Source of the DNA: CAYOXD01 sp964407825
Lineage (GTDB): Bacteria > Desulfobacterota > Desulfobacteria > Desulfobacterales > JAFDDL01
Direction: 5' to 3'
Length of the DNA stretch: 22,650 nucleotides
Assembly: GCA_964407825.1 (NCBI GenBank)
Contig: CAYOXD010000044.1
Span: forward strand, 1-22,650
Below the pieces are notes generated by a model. It was not told the origin of the DNA. It ran no database searches and was given only the letters and a program-made list of their open reading frames with translations. Each line of letters starts with the position of its first letter. The first letter of the stretch is position 1. Below are positions 1-7,764 of this stretch, piece by piece. The position numbers and the translations under genes are program-made.

Positions 1-14
1 TACTTTTAGAGTTA

Positions 15-476
15 TTAATTTTTACACCCAAATGTTGTTTTTGCATCGTAAAAATCTCTCTCACGGAAGCTCCAATTATACTTACTATTTCCTATGCATA
101 TATGCGCGTGAGAAGAGCCCCTATAACCATAGCGAAACAACGGAAAATAAAATATTTTTCCGTAATCCACATTTATGAATATATCTTTTTTATTGTATTT
201 ATGCTCAGCGATAGACCTAATGTAGCTTTCTGTGCATAGTTTTGCCCCATAGAAATAAACTACCGAAAAGACTATTACACAGGTAATAAATTTAACTGTT
301 TTTCCGTTTATATTAATTTTTTTTTGAACAATGAATACACAAACCGAAAATATAATGGCAAAAAGTAATGCTGGCCAAAGGATATCAATAAACTTATAAG
401 TTATAATTATAGGAGAAATAGCGGTATGGATGGCATACCTCAAAAGCCAACCCAGTAAGATTAACACACCTTCCAT
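15..476 (-). CDS. Hypothetical AT-rich membrane protein
   Basis: I do not recognise this 153-residue protein. Seen directly: two or three hydrophobic segments in the N-terminal half (about residues 3-22, 32-50 and 62-78), then a polar, aromatic-rich tail of about 70 residues with several Tyr, Phe and Lys. This suggests a small inner-membrane protein with a soluble C-terminal part. The ATG at 476 is preceded by an AGAGGA-type ribosome binding site about 9 nt upstream, which supports the start, and the stop lies inside the window, so the gene is complete. Its base composition is far more AT-rich than the Hdr operon beside it, and Lys/Ile/Tyr codons ending in A or T dominate. That fits recent acquisition or an accessory locus. 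No partner gene is visible, and the function is unknown. Confidence 0.6.
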   Translation of the reverse strand: MEGVLILLGWLLRYAIHTAISPIIITYKFIDILWPALLFAIIFSVCVFIVQKKININGKTVKFITCVIVFSVVYFYGAKLCTESYIRSIAEHKYNKKDIFINVDYGKIFYFPLFRYGYRGSSHAHICIGNSKYNWSFRERDFYDAKTTFGCKN

Positions 477-995
477 ATTTGTAATTTCCTCTTACTTCTT
501 TCGCACAACAAGATGATGTGTTGTTTCCGTCCAGCACGCTGGTTATCTGCGCCGGCTATCTATTCCGCCGGATACCACCTCTATATCCGCCACGCTGCCC
601 AAGCCTATTTTTTGATAACAGTTGAATCGAGTGTCACAACAATTATCGTCATCCGAATCGTGGATGATAACATTGGGCGTATACCGAGAAGCGGTTCTTG
701 TCAAGGTGGCGAGAGTTTAGTACATGAATATAAATGGTTTTATAATAGGCCCAGAGAATGTCAAGTGTCTCGGGAGGGCGTCGCGATGCGTCGCCAAGGT
801 GGCGATTGGCCGGGATCGAGTCAGCGAACTGCGGGATTTGGGGCTATGCGCGTTGTGCTTAGGCCCTCACGAGTCGGGTTTCCCATACGCCAGGATTCTC
901 GATGGTGGACCGGGGGCAACAGGACTGTACCCCTTGACGGAGGACACGATGGATGACAAGCGCCCCGGGGCGGCTCAGCGGTGATGTAGCAAGCA
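477..995. other. Intergenic region, no convincing gene
   Basis: About 520 bp lie between the AT-rich membrane gene and the end of the Hdr operon. Open frames at 513-956 and 724-984 overlap each other, lack a strong ribosome binding site and give proteins that look like no family, so I do not call them. GC content rises from left to right. A 12-nt perfect palindrome, CGCCCCGGGGCG, sits at 961-972 just past the stop of the last Hdr gene. It could help end transcription, but it has no loop and no T-tract. I see no tRNA or other RNA gene. Confidence 0.5.
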
Positions 996-1973
996 TTACA
1001 GGCCGCAGTAAGCCTCGTGGAGATATTCGGACAGGTCCGCCACCTGTATGTCGTTTCCTTTCGCGGCATGATCGAGGTTGACAAGACAGATCGGGCACAT
1101 GGCGGCCACCTGATCGCAGCCGCTGGCCTTGAGTTGGTCGATCCGCGCCTGGGCGACGGCTCTGGCGCGTTTCGGGAAGAGGCTCTCGATGGGTCCGCCG
1201 CAGCAGTGGGTGAATTTGCCGGCGGCGTCGATGGGCCGCTGGTGAATTCCCGCCCGGTCCAACAGCAGCCGGGGCTGGTGGATCACCCCTTCGGCCCGCG
1301 CGTAGACGCAGGAATCGTGGAGGACCAGCTCCTGCTCCTCGCGCCGGGATGCGGGCTCGATGCCGGTTTCGGCGAGGACCTCCAGATAGGAGCGGACCTC
1401 GATGTCATATCCGGAGAGAATCTGGGGATAGATCCGGCGCAGCAGATGGGTGGTATGGGGATCCACGGTGATGAGCGCCTTGACGCCGTTTTCCCGGAGC
1501 ATTTTGAACACCCGGCGGGCGTGGGTCTCGAGGACATCGTCCACCCCCTGGTCATAGAGGAGGGCGCCGGCGTAGAGTTCCTTTTCATAGAGATAGCCGA
1601 AGGACACCCCGGCCCGTTGCAGCAGGCTGGCGATGTGGGCCAGGCGGCGGTCGAATACCCGCTCTTCGGCGGCATCGGCCCGGGCCATCAGGGGGGCCGT
1701 ATTGACCCAGCGGTTGATTTTCCGGCCGAGTCCCATCCAGGAGAGCTTCCAGGAGCCCTCCTCTTCCATCTGCGCCATCATCCGGCCAAGGGACCGGATG
1801 GCCGGCATCAACTGATACATCAGGCCCGTGTAAAGGACCGTTCGGCCGCCCTGGGGAAGGTCGAGCCCCCCGGCCCAGGCGGTCGCCCTGCGGGCGCCGA
1901 TGGGCAGGACGCTGCCGCGCAGCGCCAGGTTATCGGCCAGAATGCCGAGAATCGGTTCAATCGGTAAGGCCAT
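996..1973 (-). CDS. HdrB/HdrD-like CCG-domain protein with degenerate first CCG domain
   Basis: 325-residue protein of the heterodisulfide-reductase B/D type, expected to carry the disulfide- or thiol-active non-cubane Fe-S cluster. The C-terminal CCG motif is intact: C222, C257-C258, C293 and C296 (CysCysGlyGly, then CPIC). The N-terminal half keeps the CCG fold signature without its cysteines: YTGLMYQ near 48-54 where the family has a Cys, YAGALLYDQG near 134-143 where CCG is expected, and VDPHTTHLLRRIYP near 170-183 where CPxC is expected. Only one non-cubane cluster is therefore likely. The start is the ATG at 1973, behind GAGGAAAG; an in-frame upstream start at 2051 would lie deep inside hdrC. 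The first 15 nt of coding sequence overlap the end of hdrC. This is the last gene of the operon. Family placement is solid; the substrate is inferred. Confidence 0.85.
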   Translation of the reverse strand: MALPIEPILGILADNLALRGSVLPIGARRATAWAGGLDLPQGGRTVLYTGLMYQLMPAIRSLGRMMAQMEEEGSWKLSWMGLGRKINRWVNTAPLMARADAAEERVFDRRLAHIASLLQRAGVSFGYLYEKELYAGALLYDQGVDDVLETHARRVFKMLRENGVKALITVDPHTTHLLRRIYPQILSGYDIEVRSYLEVLAETGIEPASRREEQELVLHDSCVYARAEGVIHQPRLLLDRAGIHQRPIDAAGKFTHCCGGPIESLFPKRARAVAQARIDQLKASGCDQVAAMCPICLVNLDHAAKGNDIQVADLSEYLHEAYCGL

Positions 1974-2286
1974 GGGCTTTCCTCGATATCTTGTGGATCT
2001 TTTGGTTGATGTAGCAGCGGACGGTCCGGACGTTTTCGGCGATCTTGACACCGGCCGGGCAGTTTTCCTCGCACATCCGGCACAGAAGACAGGTAAAGAC
2101 GGTCTCCTTCTCGGCCAACACCTTTTCTTCGAGCCCGAGCACCACGTAGCGGAAAAGCCGCCTGGGCAGCTCCTCCAGGCCCATGGGGCAAAGGGCCGTA
2201 CAGGTGCCGCAGTTCATGCACGCCGTGGCGTTGAAATGGCCGTTTCCTCGGAATTCTTCGATAAAATCGGGATTGACGATGCTCAT
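1957..2286 (-). CDS. hdrC: HdrC-like 2[4Fe-4S] ferredoxin subunit
   Basis: 109-residue HdrC-type electron-transfer subunit. It has two classical [4Fe-4S] motifs: C23-x2-C26-x2-C29-x3-C33-P (CMNCGTCTALCP) and C66-x2-C69-x2-C72-x3-C76-P (CLLCRMCEENCP). In Hdr complexes this subunit passes electrons between HdrA and the CCG cluster of HdrB, which fits its place directly before the HdrB-like gene, with overlapping coding regions. The ATG at 2286 has AGGAA upstream; a start eight codons earlier is possible but has a poorer site. No membrane segment is visible, so the complex is probably soluble and cytoplasmic, unlike HdrE-linked or Qmo-type versions. The C-terminal tail is short and basic. Confidence 0.9.
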   Translation of the reverse strand: MSIVNPDFIEEFRGNGHFNATACMNCGTCTALCPMGLEELPRRLFRYVVLGLEEKVLAEKETVFTCLLCRMCEENCPAGVKIAENVRTVRCYINQKIHKISRKAHGLTD

Positions 2287-2318
2287 ACGGGTTTCCTGAT
2301 CCGGATGCACCGGAAGCG

Positions 2319-2576
2319 TTAAACGGTTGTTGGATCCTCTTCAGCCAGCACGTATTGGAAGTACCCCTCCTCGTTGGGCCTCCCGGTTTCCCTCACCCTG
2401 CCGTAGCGGCGCATGGCCATGAGCCACAGCACCACTTCGCGGCCGGGCCGGCCGAGACGGTCCGCCATCTCCGGAATGGTGAGGGGACCTTCCTGCAAGA
2501 GGCTCCGGATCCGGTCCGCCATGATCATCTCGTCTCGCATCACTTCGGCGATATCGCGCGGTGTCGCTGTTTCCAT
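2319..2576 (-). CDS. Small winged-helix-like protein inside the hdr operon
   Basis: 85-residue protein that looks like a lone winged helix-turn-helix. A helical stretch (about residues 8-28) is followed by LTIPEMADRLGRPGREVVLW, typical of helix-turn-helix (helix 2, turn, recognition helix), then a short basic segment and a beta wing ending in GYFQYVLAEED. The ATG at 2576 begins one base after the stop of the upstream hdrA, and its GGAGG ribosome site lies within the last hdrA codons. This supports the start and implies translational coupling. It has no Cys, so it binds no Fe-S cluster by itself. It may be an operon-specific regulator or a structural subunit that borrowed the fold; the sequence cannot decide. 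Confidence 0.7.
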   Translation of the reverse strand: METATPRDIAEVMRDEMIMADRIRSLLQEGPLTIPEMADRLGRPGREVVLWLMAMRRYGRVRETGRPNEEGYFQYVLAEEDPTTV

Positions 2577-2577
2577 T

Positions 2578-4302
2578 TCAGGCCACCTCCCTTGCCAGCG
2601 CATCGATCATCGCGGTGATCTGGCCATCCGTGTACCCTTCGATGTCAATGGCCATCTCCGGGCAGACGGGCACGCATCCCCCCTCCCCCTTGCAGAGGGA
2701 ACCATTGATGCGGGCCGCGGCGGTGCCTTCCATCTGAACCAGCTCGACGGCCTCGTAGGGGCAGGCGGCAACGCACTGCCCGCATCCCGTGCATTTGCCG
2801 GGGTCGATCCTCGCGACAAGCGGCTCCAGGTCCACATGCCCCCGCATCAGCAGGGACGCGCTCTTGGATACGGCCGAAAGGGCCGCGCCCACGCTTTCGG
2901 CCACCGATTTGGGACTCTGGCACGCACCGGCCAGAAAAATGCCGTCCACCACCGTTTCAACGGGCCTCAGTTTCAGATGGATCTCGTTGAAAAACCCGTC
3001 CGCGTCGAGGGGAAGTTTCAGCACCCCGGTGAGGCCGCGGTTCTCCCGCGGCACCACGCCCGTTACGAGCACCACGAGATCCGCCGGGATTTCAAGCTCC
3101 TCATCGGCGGTGAGGGCATCGGTCACCCGGACGCAAAGGCCCTGATCGGTCCGGGAGACCTCAGGTTTTGTCCCTTCCGCCGGCCGGATGAATACCGATC
3201 CCCGGCCGCGGGCCGCCTCGTAGAGAAGCTCATTTTTCCCATAGGTCCGCATGTCCCTGAAGAGGTGATACTGATGCACCCCGGCGGATCGGTCATCGGC
3301 CAGGAGCGATGCGTGGACCCCGGCGCTGCAGCAGGTGCGAGAGCAGTAGGTCCGCGGGGTCTCTCCGTCATCACGGCTCTGGCGGCTTCCCACGCAGTAG
3401 ATATAGGCGATGGTTTTCACCGGCCGGCCGTCCAGGGTCAAGGGGCCTTCGGTGGTGTCGAGCATCCGCCTGAACTCGGGCAGGGTCACAACCCCCGGCA
3501 GCCCGTACCCGTACTCACCGTCCCTCGGAAGATAGGTATCCACGCCGGTCGCCACGATGATGGCGCCCACATGAAGCGGAATGCGCTCCTCGCCCCGGCG
3601 GACGGTGAGATGAAAATCGCCGACGCTGCCGCTTTTTTCCGCCAGTTCGGCGTTGGTGAGAAGCACGATATTGTCCCTCTCGTCGACGGCTTCCAGCAGC
3701 CTGGCCGTGAGCTCCCGGCCGTCCCGGTCATGGGGAAAGAGCCTGCCGAGCTGCCCGGTCCATCCGCCGGCGTGGGGCGCCTTTTCAATGATGCAGACAG
3801 TCAGGCCCAGATCGGACAGGGCAAGGGCCGCCCGGAGACCTGCCACCCCCGCGCCGATCACCAGCACATGGGGCGTCGTTTCGACGCGAAGCGGGGTAAG
3901 CGGCCGGGTGCCGGCGCATCTTGCAATGCCGGCGCGAACCAGGCTCACCCCCTTTTCCGTTGCGCCCCTGTGGTCGTCCGTATGCGTCCAGGAGCATTGC
4001 TCCCGAAGATTCACCTGAACGTATTGATAGGGATTGAGACCCGCCCGCTCCGCCATGCCGCGGAAGGTGGCCATATGAAGTTTGGGTGAGCAGGAGGCGA
4101 TCACGAGCCCGTCCAGGGTTTCCTTGCCGATATCTTCGATCATCTCCTGCTGGGCCGCGTCCGAACAGGTGAAGGTGTGGGTCCGGGCCACCACCACGCC
4201 GGGCTCTTCCGCCACCGCCGCGGCCACGCGCTCCACGTCCACATAGTCCGATATATTGCCGCCGCAGTGGCAGACGAACACCCCGATTCTCTTTTCAGAC
4301 AT
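2578..4302 (-). CDS. hdrA: HdrA-like FAD/Fe-S oxidoreductase
   Basis: 574-residue HdrA-family flavoprotein. Order of parts: N-terminal domain with CHCGGN at 11-16 and Cys 46, 71 and 103; FAD-binding GAGVAG at 150-155; the HdrA-specific cysteine region C303, C320, C324, C325 (TYCSRTCC); a second flavin-contact segment GIFLAGACQ at about 454-462; and C-terminal ferredoxin motifs. The first ferredoxin motif is complete (C504, C507, C510, C514). The second reads C537-KGEGG-C543-VPV-C547, with Glu540 where the second Cys is expected. The family is the flavin centre of Hdr complexes, where electrons can be split (bifurcated). The start ATG at 4302 follows a GGAGGG-type site and overlaps the end of the preceding HdrA-GltD gene by 8 nt. 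This is the second HdrA of the operon. Confidence 0.9.
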   Translation of the reverse strand: MSEKRIGVFVCHCGGNISDYVDVERVAAAVAEEPGVVVARTHTFTCSDAAQQEMIEDIGKETLDGLVIASCSPKLHMATFRGMAERAGLNPYQYVQVNLREQCSWTHTDDHRGATEKGVSLVRAGIARCAGTRPLTPLRVETTPHVLVIGAGVAGLRAALALSDLGLTVCIIEKAPHAGGWTGQLGRLFPHDRDGRELTARLLEAVDERDNIVLLTNAELAEKSGSVGDFHLTVRRGEERIPLHVGAIIVATGVDTYLPRDGEYGYGLPGVVTLPEFRRMLDTTEGPLTLDGRPVKTIAYIYCVGSRQSRDDGETPRTYCSRTCCSAGVHASLLADDRSAGVHQYHLFRDMRTYGKNELLYEAARGRGSVFIRPAEGTKPEVSRTDQGLCVRVTDALTADEELEIPADLVVLVTGVVPRENRGLTGVLKLPLDADGFFNEIHLKLRPVETVVDGIFLAGACQSPKSVAESVGAALSAVSKSASLLMRGHVDLEPLVARIDPGKCTGCGQCVAACPYEAVELVQMEGTAAARINGSLCKGEGGCVPVCPEMAIDIEGYTDGQITAMIDALAREVA

Positions 4303-7069
4303 GCCCCTGCCCTCCCATCTTCAAAAGCGTTGCCGAGCGCCGGCGCATCCGCTCCCGGTAGGCCGCCGCCTGGGCGGCCGCGGCGCCGGCATGGAGCACC
4401 GTATCGGGGATATCGCGCGAGCCCGTGACCGTGCCCGCGGCATAGACCCCATCGAAACTCGTTCTTCCGGGGTTCATGTCTTCGTCCATCTCGTCCACAT
4501 ACCGATGGGCATCGAGGCGCAAGGCCGGGTCCCGGAAAAGATCCAGGGTACTGGTGTTGGGGACGATTCCCACGGACAGCACCACCAGGTCGTGCTGGGC
4601 CGTCCGGCGGCCGCCCCGGCCGCTCATCTCCTCGTAGTCGAGCGCCAGGTCGCCGTTTTCCACTTCCCGGATGCGCGACACCTTTCCCTTGACAAAGCTG
4701 ACGCCCATTCCCCTGGCCTGGTTGTAGAACGCCTCGTACCCCTTTCCGAAGGCCCGGATGTCGATATAGTAAACGGTCACGTCCGCAAGGGGCAGGGCGC
4801 CCATGAGAAGCTGCGCATGCTTGAGGCTGTACATGCATCCGATGCGGCAGCAAAGCGGATTGCAGACCGTGCGGTCCCGTGCGCCCATGCAAAGGACCAG
4901 GGCGATGTTTTCCGGCTCCCTTCCGTCCGAGGGCCGGATAACGCCGTTATACGGGCGCGTCGGCGCCAGGAGCCGATCCATCTGCGGGGCGGAGATCACG
5001 TTGGCGAAGCGGCCGTACCCCATGGCGGGCTTTTCGCCAGGATCCAGGATGTCGAACCCGGAGGAGAGCACCACCGCCCCCACGCGAACGTTTTTTCTCT
5101 CCGCCTTCATATCGAACCGGATGGCACCGGCCGGGCAGACCTGGGCACACTGACGGCACTGGGCGCAGCCCGCGCAGTCAAGACAGCGGTTCGCCTCATC
5201 GCGGGCCGCCTCCTCGCCCAGGGGTTCCTCATAGGGAGTAAAGCCCTGCATGCGCTCGCGGGGAGGGATCACCCGCACGGGACTGGGCGGACGCACCGAG
5301 GCGTTCTTCGCGCGCGCCAAGACCGCGTCTCTTTCCACCATGGGCAGGCGCTGGTCAAAAACGGCGTCCTCCATCGATTCCCCCTTGAGGTACCGATCCA
5401 TATAGAACGCCGCCCGCTTCGCCATCCCCATGGCGCCCGTGATGTCGGCGGGTCCCGTGGCGGCATCCCCGGCCGCGAATACGCCTGCCATGGAGGTCTG
5501 GGTGGTTCTCTCGTCGATTTGAATCGTGCCGTCCGGGCCAAGGGTGAGCTCGGCAGCAAAGGGGGCGGTGCTGGGCGCAAGGCCGATGGCCAGGATCACC
5601 CGGTCACAGGAAAGATCGAAGCAGGGCTCGCAGGCGGACTCGACCGAGCGCCGGCCGGTTTCATCGGCATCTCCCATGCGCGTTCGGATGCAGCGGAGGC
5701 CGCGGGTGAGGATCTCCTCGGCGCTGGCTTCCGCCGGCGCGCACAGGAATTCAAAGGAGATCCCCTCTTCCTTGGCGGCCCGGATCTCGTCGGCATGGGC
5801 GGGCATCTCCGTCTCGGTCCGGCGATAGAGGACGGTGACGGATTTCGCGCCGAGCCGAAGGGCCGAGCGGGCGCTGTCCAGGGCGACGTTTCCGCCGCCG
5901 ATGACCACCACCTCCCTCCCCTCCATGGCAGGGGGCCTCCCGGTCTTACTCTCCTTCAAAAACCGCCGGCAGTCATCGACATCCAGCGAATCCGCGGCCG
6001 CAAGGGGGATGACCCGTGGCACCTGGCCGCCCACGGCCACGAATACCGCGTCGAATCCCGCCGCCTTCAGCTCGGCGATGGCGCCCACGGCCGTATTGGT
6101 TCGGATGGTGACCCCCAGGGCCGTGATGTTCTTGATGTCCCGGTCCAGCACCTCGTTGGGCATCCGGTAGGAGGGAATCCCGTATCGGAGCATTCCGCCC
6201 GGTTCCGGGGCCGATTCGAACACCGTCACCCGGTGCCCCTTTTTCGCCAGATGGAATGCCGCCGTGAGCCCCGCGGGGCCGGAACCCACCACGGCCACCC
6301 GGGTCTCAAGCAGGGTTTCGGGCGGACCGTAATCCGGCTCCGGGTGCGCGGCATAGTAGCGATCCACCATGAAGCGTTTGATGGCGCGGATCTGGACGGC
6401 CCCCTCCATCCGGCCCCGGGTGCATTCGCCTTCGCAGGGCGCATAGCAGGCCCGGGCCAGGCTCCCCACCAGGGGGGCCTCGGCCAGATGGAGATGGAAG
6501 GCCTCGTCGAATCTGCCCGCCCGGACCAGGGAAACGAACCCGCTCGGGCTTACGCCGGCCGGACAGGTATGCAGGCAGGGCGCGGAGCCTGCCCGATCGA
6601 TGACCGGCTTTTTCGGCACGGCCTGGGGAAAGGCGATATGGATCGCCCGGCGGGCCACCAGGCCGTAGTTGTATTCGTCCGGGATCGCCACGGTGCAGAC
6701 CGTTTCGCACTGGGCGCAACCGGTACAGGCGGCCGGGTCCACAAAGGTGGGCTTGCGGTGCAGATCCACCGTGAAGCTGCCGTCCGTGTTGCGGGAGATC
6801 GCGTCCACCTCGCTGTAGACCATCAGCTCCACGTTGGGATGATGGGCCGCAGCGGCCATCTTGGGGGTGGAGATGCAGCTTGCGCAATCCAGGGTCGGGA
6901 AGACCTTGCTGAGAAGGATGGTCTTTCCGCCGATGCTGGGCGCCCTTTCCACCAGAAGCACCCGGTACCCCATATCGCCCAGGGTCAGGGCAGACTCCAT
7001 CCCTGCGGTGCCGGCCCCGATCACCAGCATGTCATACGCCGTGGGGTCCGGTGAGTTATGGTTCCGCAA
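4295..7069 (-). CDS. HdrA with inserted GltD/NfnB-type NAD(P)H oxidoreductase module
   Basis: 924-residue composite flavoprotein. Order: HdrA N-terminal FAD site GAGTAG (18-23); ferredoxin motif C115-x2-C118-x2-C121-x3-C125; a complete glutamate-synthase-small-subunit/NfnB-like block (about 155-560) with Cys165, 169, 208, 212, 216, a second FAD site GSGPAG (262-267), a nucleotide site GGGNVA (391-396) and GDAATGP (534-540); a Cys-dense ferredoxin stretch (C629, 632, 635, 638, 641, 645); then the HdrA C-terminal half with C727, C736, C740, C741, C745 and AAGTVTG (877-883). Likely role: it takes electrons from NAD(P)H, or gives them to NAD(P)+, and exchanges them with the second HdrA and HdrC. 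It appears to start at TTG 7069 inside the end of mvhD, with GGAG upstream; an internal ATG at 7030 would clip the start of the FAD fold. NADH versus NADPH cannot be told from sequence. Confidence 0.88.
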   Translation of the reverse strand: MRNHNSPDPTAYDMLVIGAGTAGMESALTLGDMGYRVLLVERAPSIGGKTILLSKVFPTLDCASCISTPKMAAAAHHPNVELMVYSEVDAISRNTDGSFTVDLHRKPTFVDPAACTGCAQCETVCTVAIPDEYNYGLVARRAIHIAFPQAVPKKPVIDRAGSAPCLHTCPAGVSPSGFVSLVRAGRFDEAFHLHLAEAPLVGSLARACYAPCEGECTRGRMEGAVQIRAIKRFMVDRYYAAHPEPDYGPPETLLETRVAVVGSGPAGLTAAFHLAKKGHRVTVFESAPEPGGMLRYGIPSYRMPNEVLDRDIKNITALGVTIRTNTAVGAIAELKAAGFDAVFVAVGGQVPRVIPLAAADSLDVDDCRRFLKESKTGRPPAMEGREVVVIGGGNVALDSARSALRLGAKSVTVLYRRTETEMPAHADEIRAAKEEGISFEFLCAPAEASAEEILTRGLRCIRTRMGDADETGRRSVESACEPCFDLSCDRVILAIGLAPSTAPFAAELTLGPDGTIQIDERTTQTSMAGVFAAGDAATGPADITGAMGMAKRAAFYMDRYLKGESMEDAVFDQRLPMVERDAVLARAKNASVRPPSPVRVIPPRERMQGFTPYEEPLGEEAARDEANRCLDCAGCAQCRQCAQVCPAGAIRFDMKAERKNVRVGAVVLSSGFDILDPGEKPAMGYGRFANVISAPQMDRLLAPTRPYNGVIRPSDGREPENIALVLCMGARDRTVCNPLCCRIGCMYSLKHAQLLMGALPLADVTVYYIDIRAFGKGYEAFYNQARGMGVSFVKGKVSRIREVENGDLALDYEEMSGRGGRRTAQHDLVVLSVGIVPNTSTLDLFRDPALRLDAHRYVDEMDEDMNPGRTSFDGVYAAGTVTGSRDIPDTVLHAGAAAAQAAAYRERMRRRSATLLKMGGQGHV

Positions 7070-7469
7070 TTTTTTCCAACTCCTTTTCGAAGTTCTCCAT
7101 GTGATTCACAAAGGGCTCGGCGCAGACCGAACAGATGGCGGACATTTTCACCCGCTTCGGATTCAGGCCCTTTTCCTTCAGCAGGGCCTGCGCCCGGCTG
7201 ACGAGCTTTCCGGTCCGTCCCGTGCAGTCCTGCAGATAGGAGCAATCGCCGCCGCAGGCCGCGATAAAGACGCCGTCAAACCCGGCCTCGAGGGCGTGAA
7301 CGATCCAGTCAGGCCGAACGCCGCTCGAACACGGGAGGGGAATCACCTTGACCGACGAGGCATAGTGCAGGTGCCCCGCCCCCGCAAGATCGATCCCCGG
7401 GTCAGAAATGCTGTTGGTGGAAAAGACCAGGATCTTCTGGTGATCCGGTTTGTGCTTGGAATCGCCCAT
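7056..7469 (-). CDS. MvhD-like Fe-S subunit (hydrogenase iron-sulfur subunit family)
   Basis: 137-residue protein of the MvhD/FrhD-type electron-transfer family, which docks on HdrA and feeds electrons into it. Recognisable family positions are PLPCSSG (C47), AACGGDCSYLQDC (C72, C76, C82) and AICSVCAEP (C113, C116). The usual N-terminal Cys motif of the family (CNWC-like, before a DLAG segment) is replaced: the sequence reads FSTNSISDPGIDLAG at 16-30, with no Cys. A changed cluster is therefore likely. The ATG at 7469 overlaps the tusA stop in a TGATG junction; a GTG one codon upstream is also possible. The end overlaps the HdrA-GltD start by 14 nt. No hydrogenase gene is present, so its electron partner is probably the NAD(P)H module. 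Confidence 0.85.
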   Translation of the reverse strand: MGDSKHKPDHQKILVFSTNSISDPGIDLAGAGHLHYASSVKVIPLPCSSGVRPDWIVHALEAGFDGVFIAACGGDCSYLQDCTGRTGKLVSRAQALLKEKGLNPKRVKMSAICSVCAEPFVNHMENFEKELEKIAEP

Positions 7470-7729
7470 CACTTCGCCCTTTTCAGGTAGATGCGCCAGT
7501 AGCCGTCATCTTCGAGATCCCCCAGATATTCGTGTCCCATCTTTTTGCACCATCGCGTGATATCCGGAACGGTCCCCTGGTCCGAGGAAAGCACCGCCAT
7601 CACACCGCCGATGCTGCAGTCGGCAATGGCACGCTTTGCCTCCAGCAGCGGTCCCGGGCAGGCGGTTCCCCTTGCATCGACTTCCTTGTTGACATCGAGC
7701 TCCTTTAGTTCATCGGTTGCCATGGACAT
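7469..7729 (-). CDS. tusA: TusA/SirA-family sulfur carrier
   Basis: 86-residue TusA-family protein. The hallmark ACPGPLLEAKRA segment carries the persulfide-forming Cys24 in a CPxP context, followed by a normal-length alpha/beta domain; further Cys at 38 and 61 are not universal in the family. TusA proteins carry sulfane sulfur as a Cys persulfide and hand it to partners such as DsrE-type proteins. In sulfur-metabolising bacteria they are often encoded beside hdr or dsr genes. The start ATG at 7729 has GGAG 9 nt upstream; a second ATG two codons in is less well placed. The gene is joined to mvhD by a one-base stop/start overlap. It is separated from arsR by a 154-bp gap that contains inverted repeats, so it may begin its own transcript. 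Confidence 0.92.
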   Translation of the reverse strand: MSMATDELKELDVNKEVDARGTACPGPLLEAKRAIADCSIGGVMAVLSSDQGTVPDITRWCKKMGHEYLGDLEDDGYWRIYLKRAK

Positions 7730-7746
7730 TTATGCTTTCTCCTTCC

Positions 7747-7764
7747 TTTGGAAGTGGTTCCAAA
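7747..7764. promoter_or_regulatory. Inverted repeat upstream of tusA, candidate operator
   Basis: A perfect 7-bp inverted repeat, TTTGGAA-GTGG-TTCCAAA, lies just ahead of the tusA ribosome binding site. Beside it at 7766-7780 is a second one, TTCAA-CCCTA-TTGAA. The same TTCAA/TTGAA arms, with a 12-nt spacer, occur at 8870-8891 ahead of dsrE. ArsR-family dimers bind short dyads like these, and the arsR-like gene is next door, so autoregulation is a fair inference. I could not place a convincing -35/-10 pair for tusA. Confidence 0.45.

Noticed and set aside
724..984. 86-codon plus-strand frame with CxxC
   Set aside because: Weak ribosome site, overlapping open frames in other phases, and no recognisable protein features.
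2413..7054. Long plus-strand open frames (2413-4089 and 4256-7054) opposite the hdrA genes
   Set aside because: They are antisense shadows of GC-rich codons: His/Gly/Arg-rich, without family motifs, while the minus strand carries unmistakable HdrA and GltD signatures.
7472..7472. GTG start for the MvhD-like gene
   Set aside because: The ATG at 7469 in a TGATG overlap with the tusA stop is the more usual arrangement; the difference is one residue.
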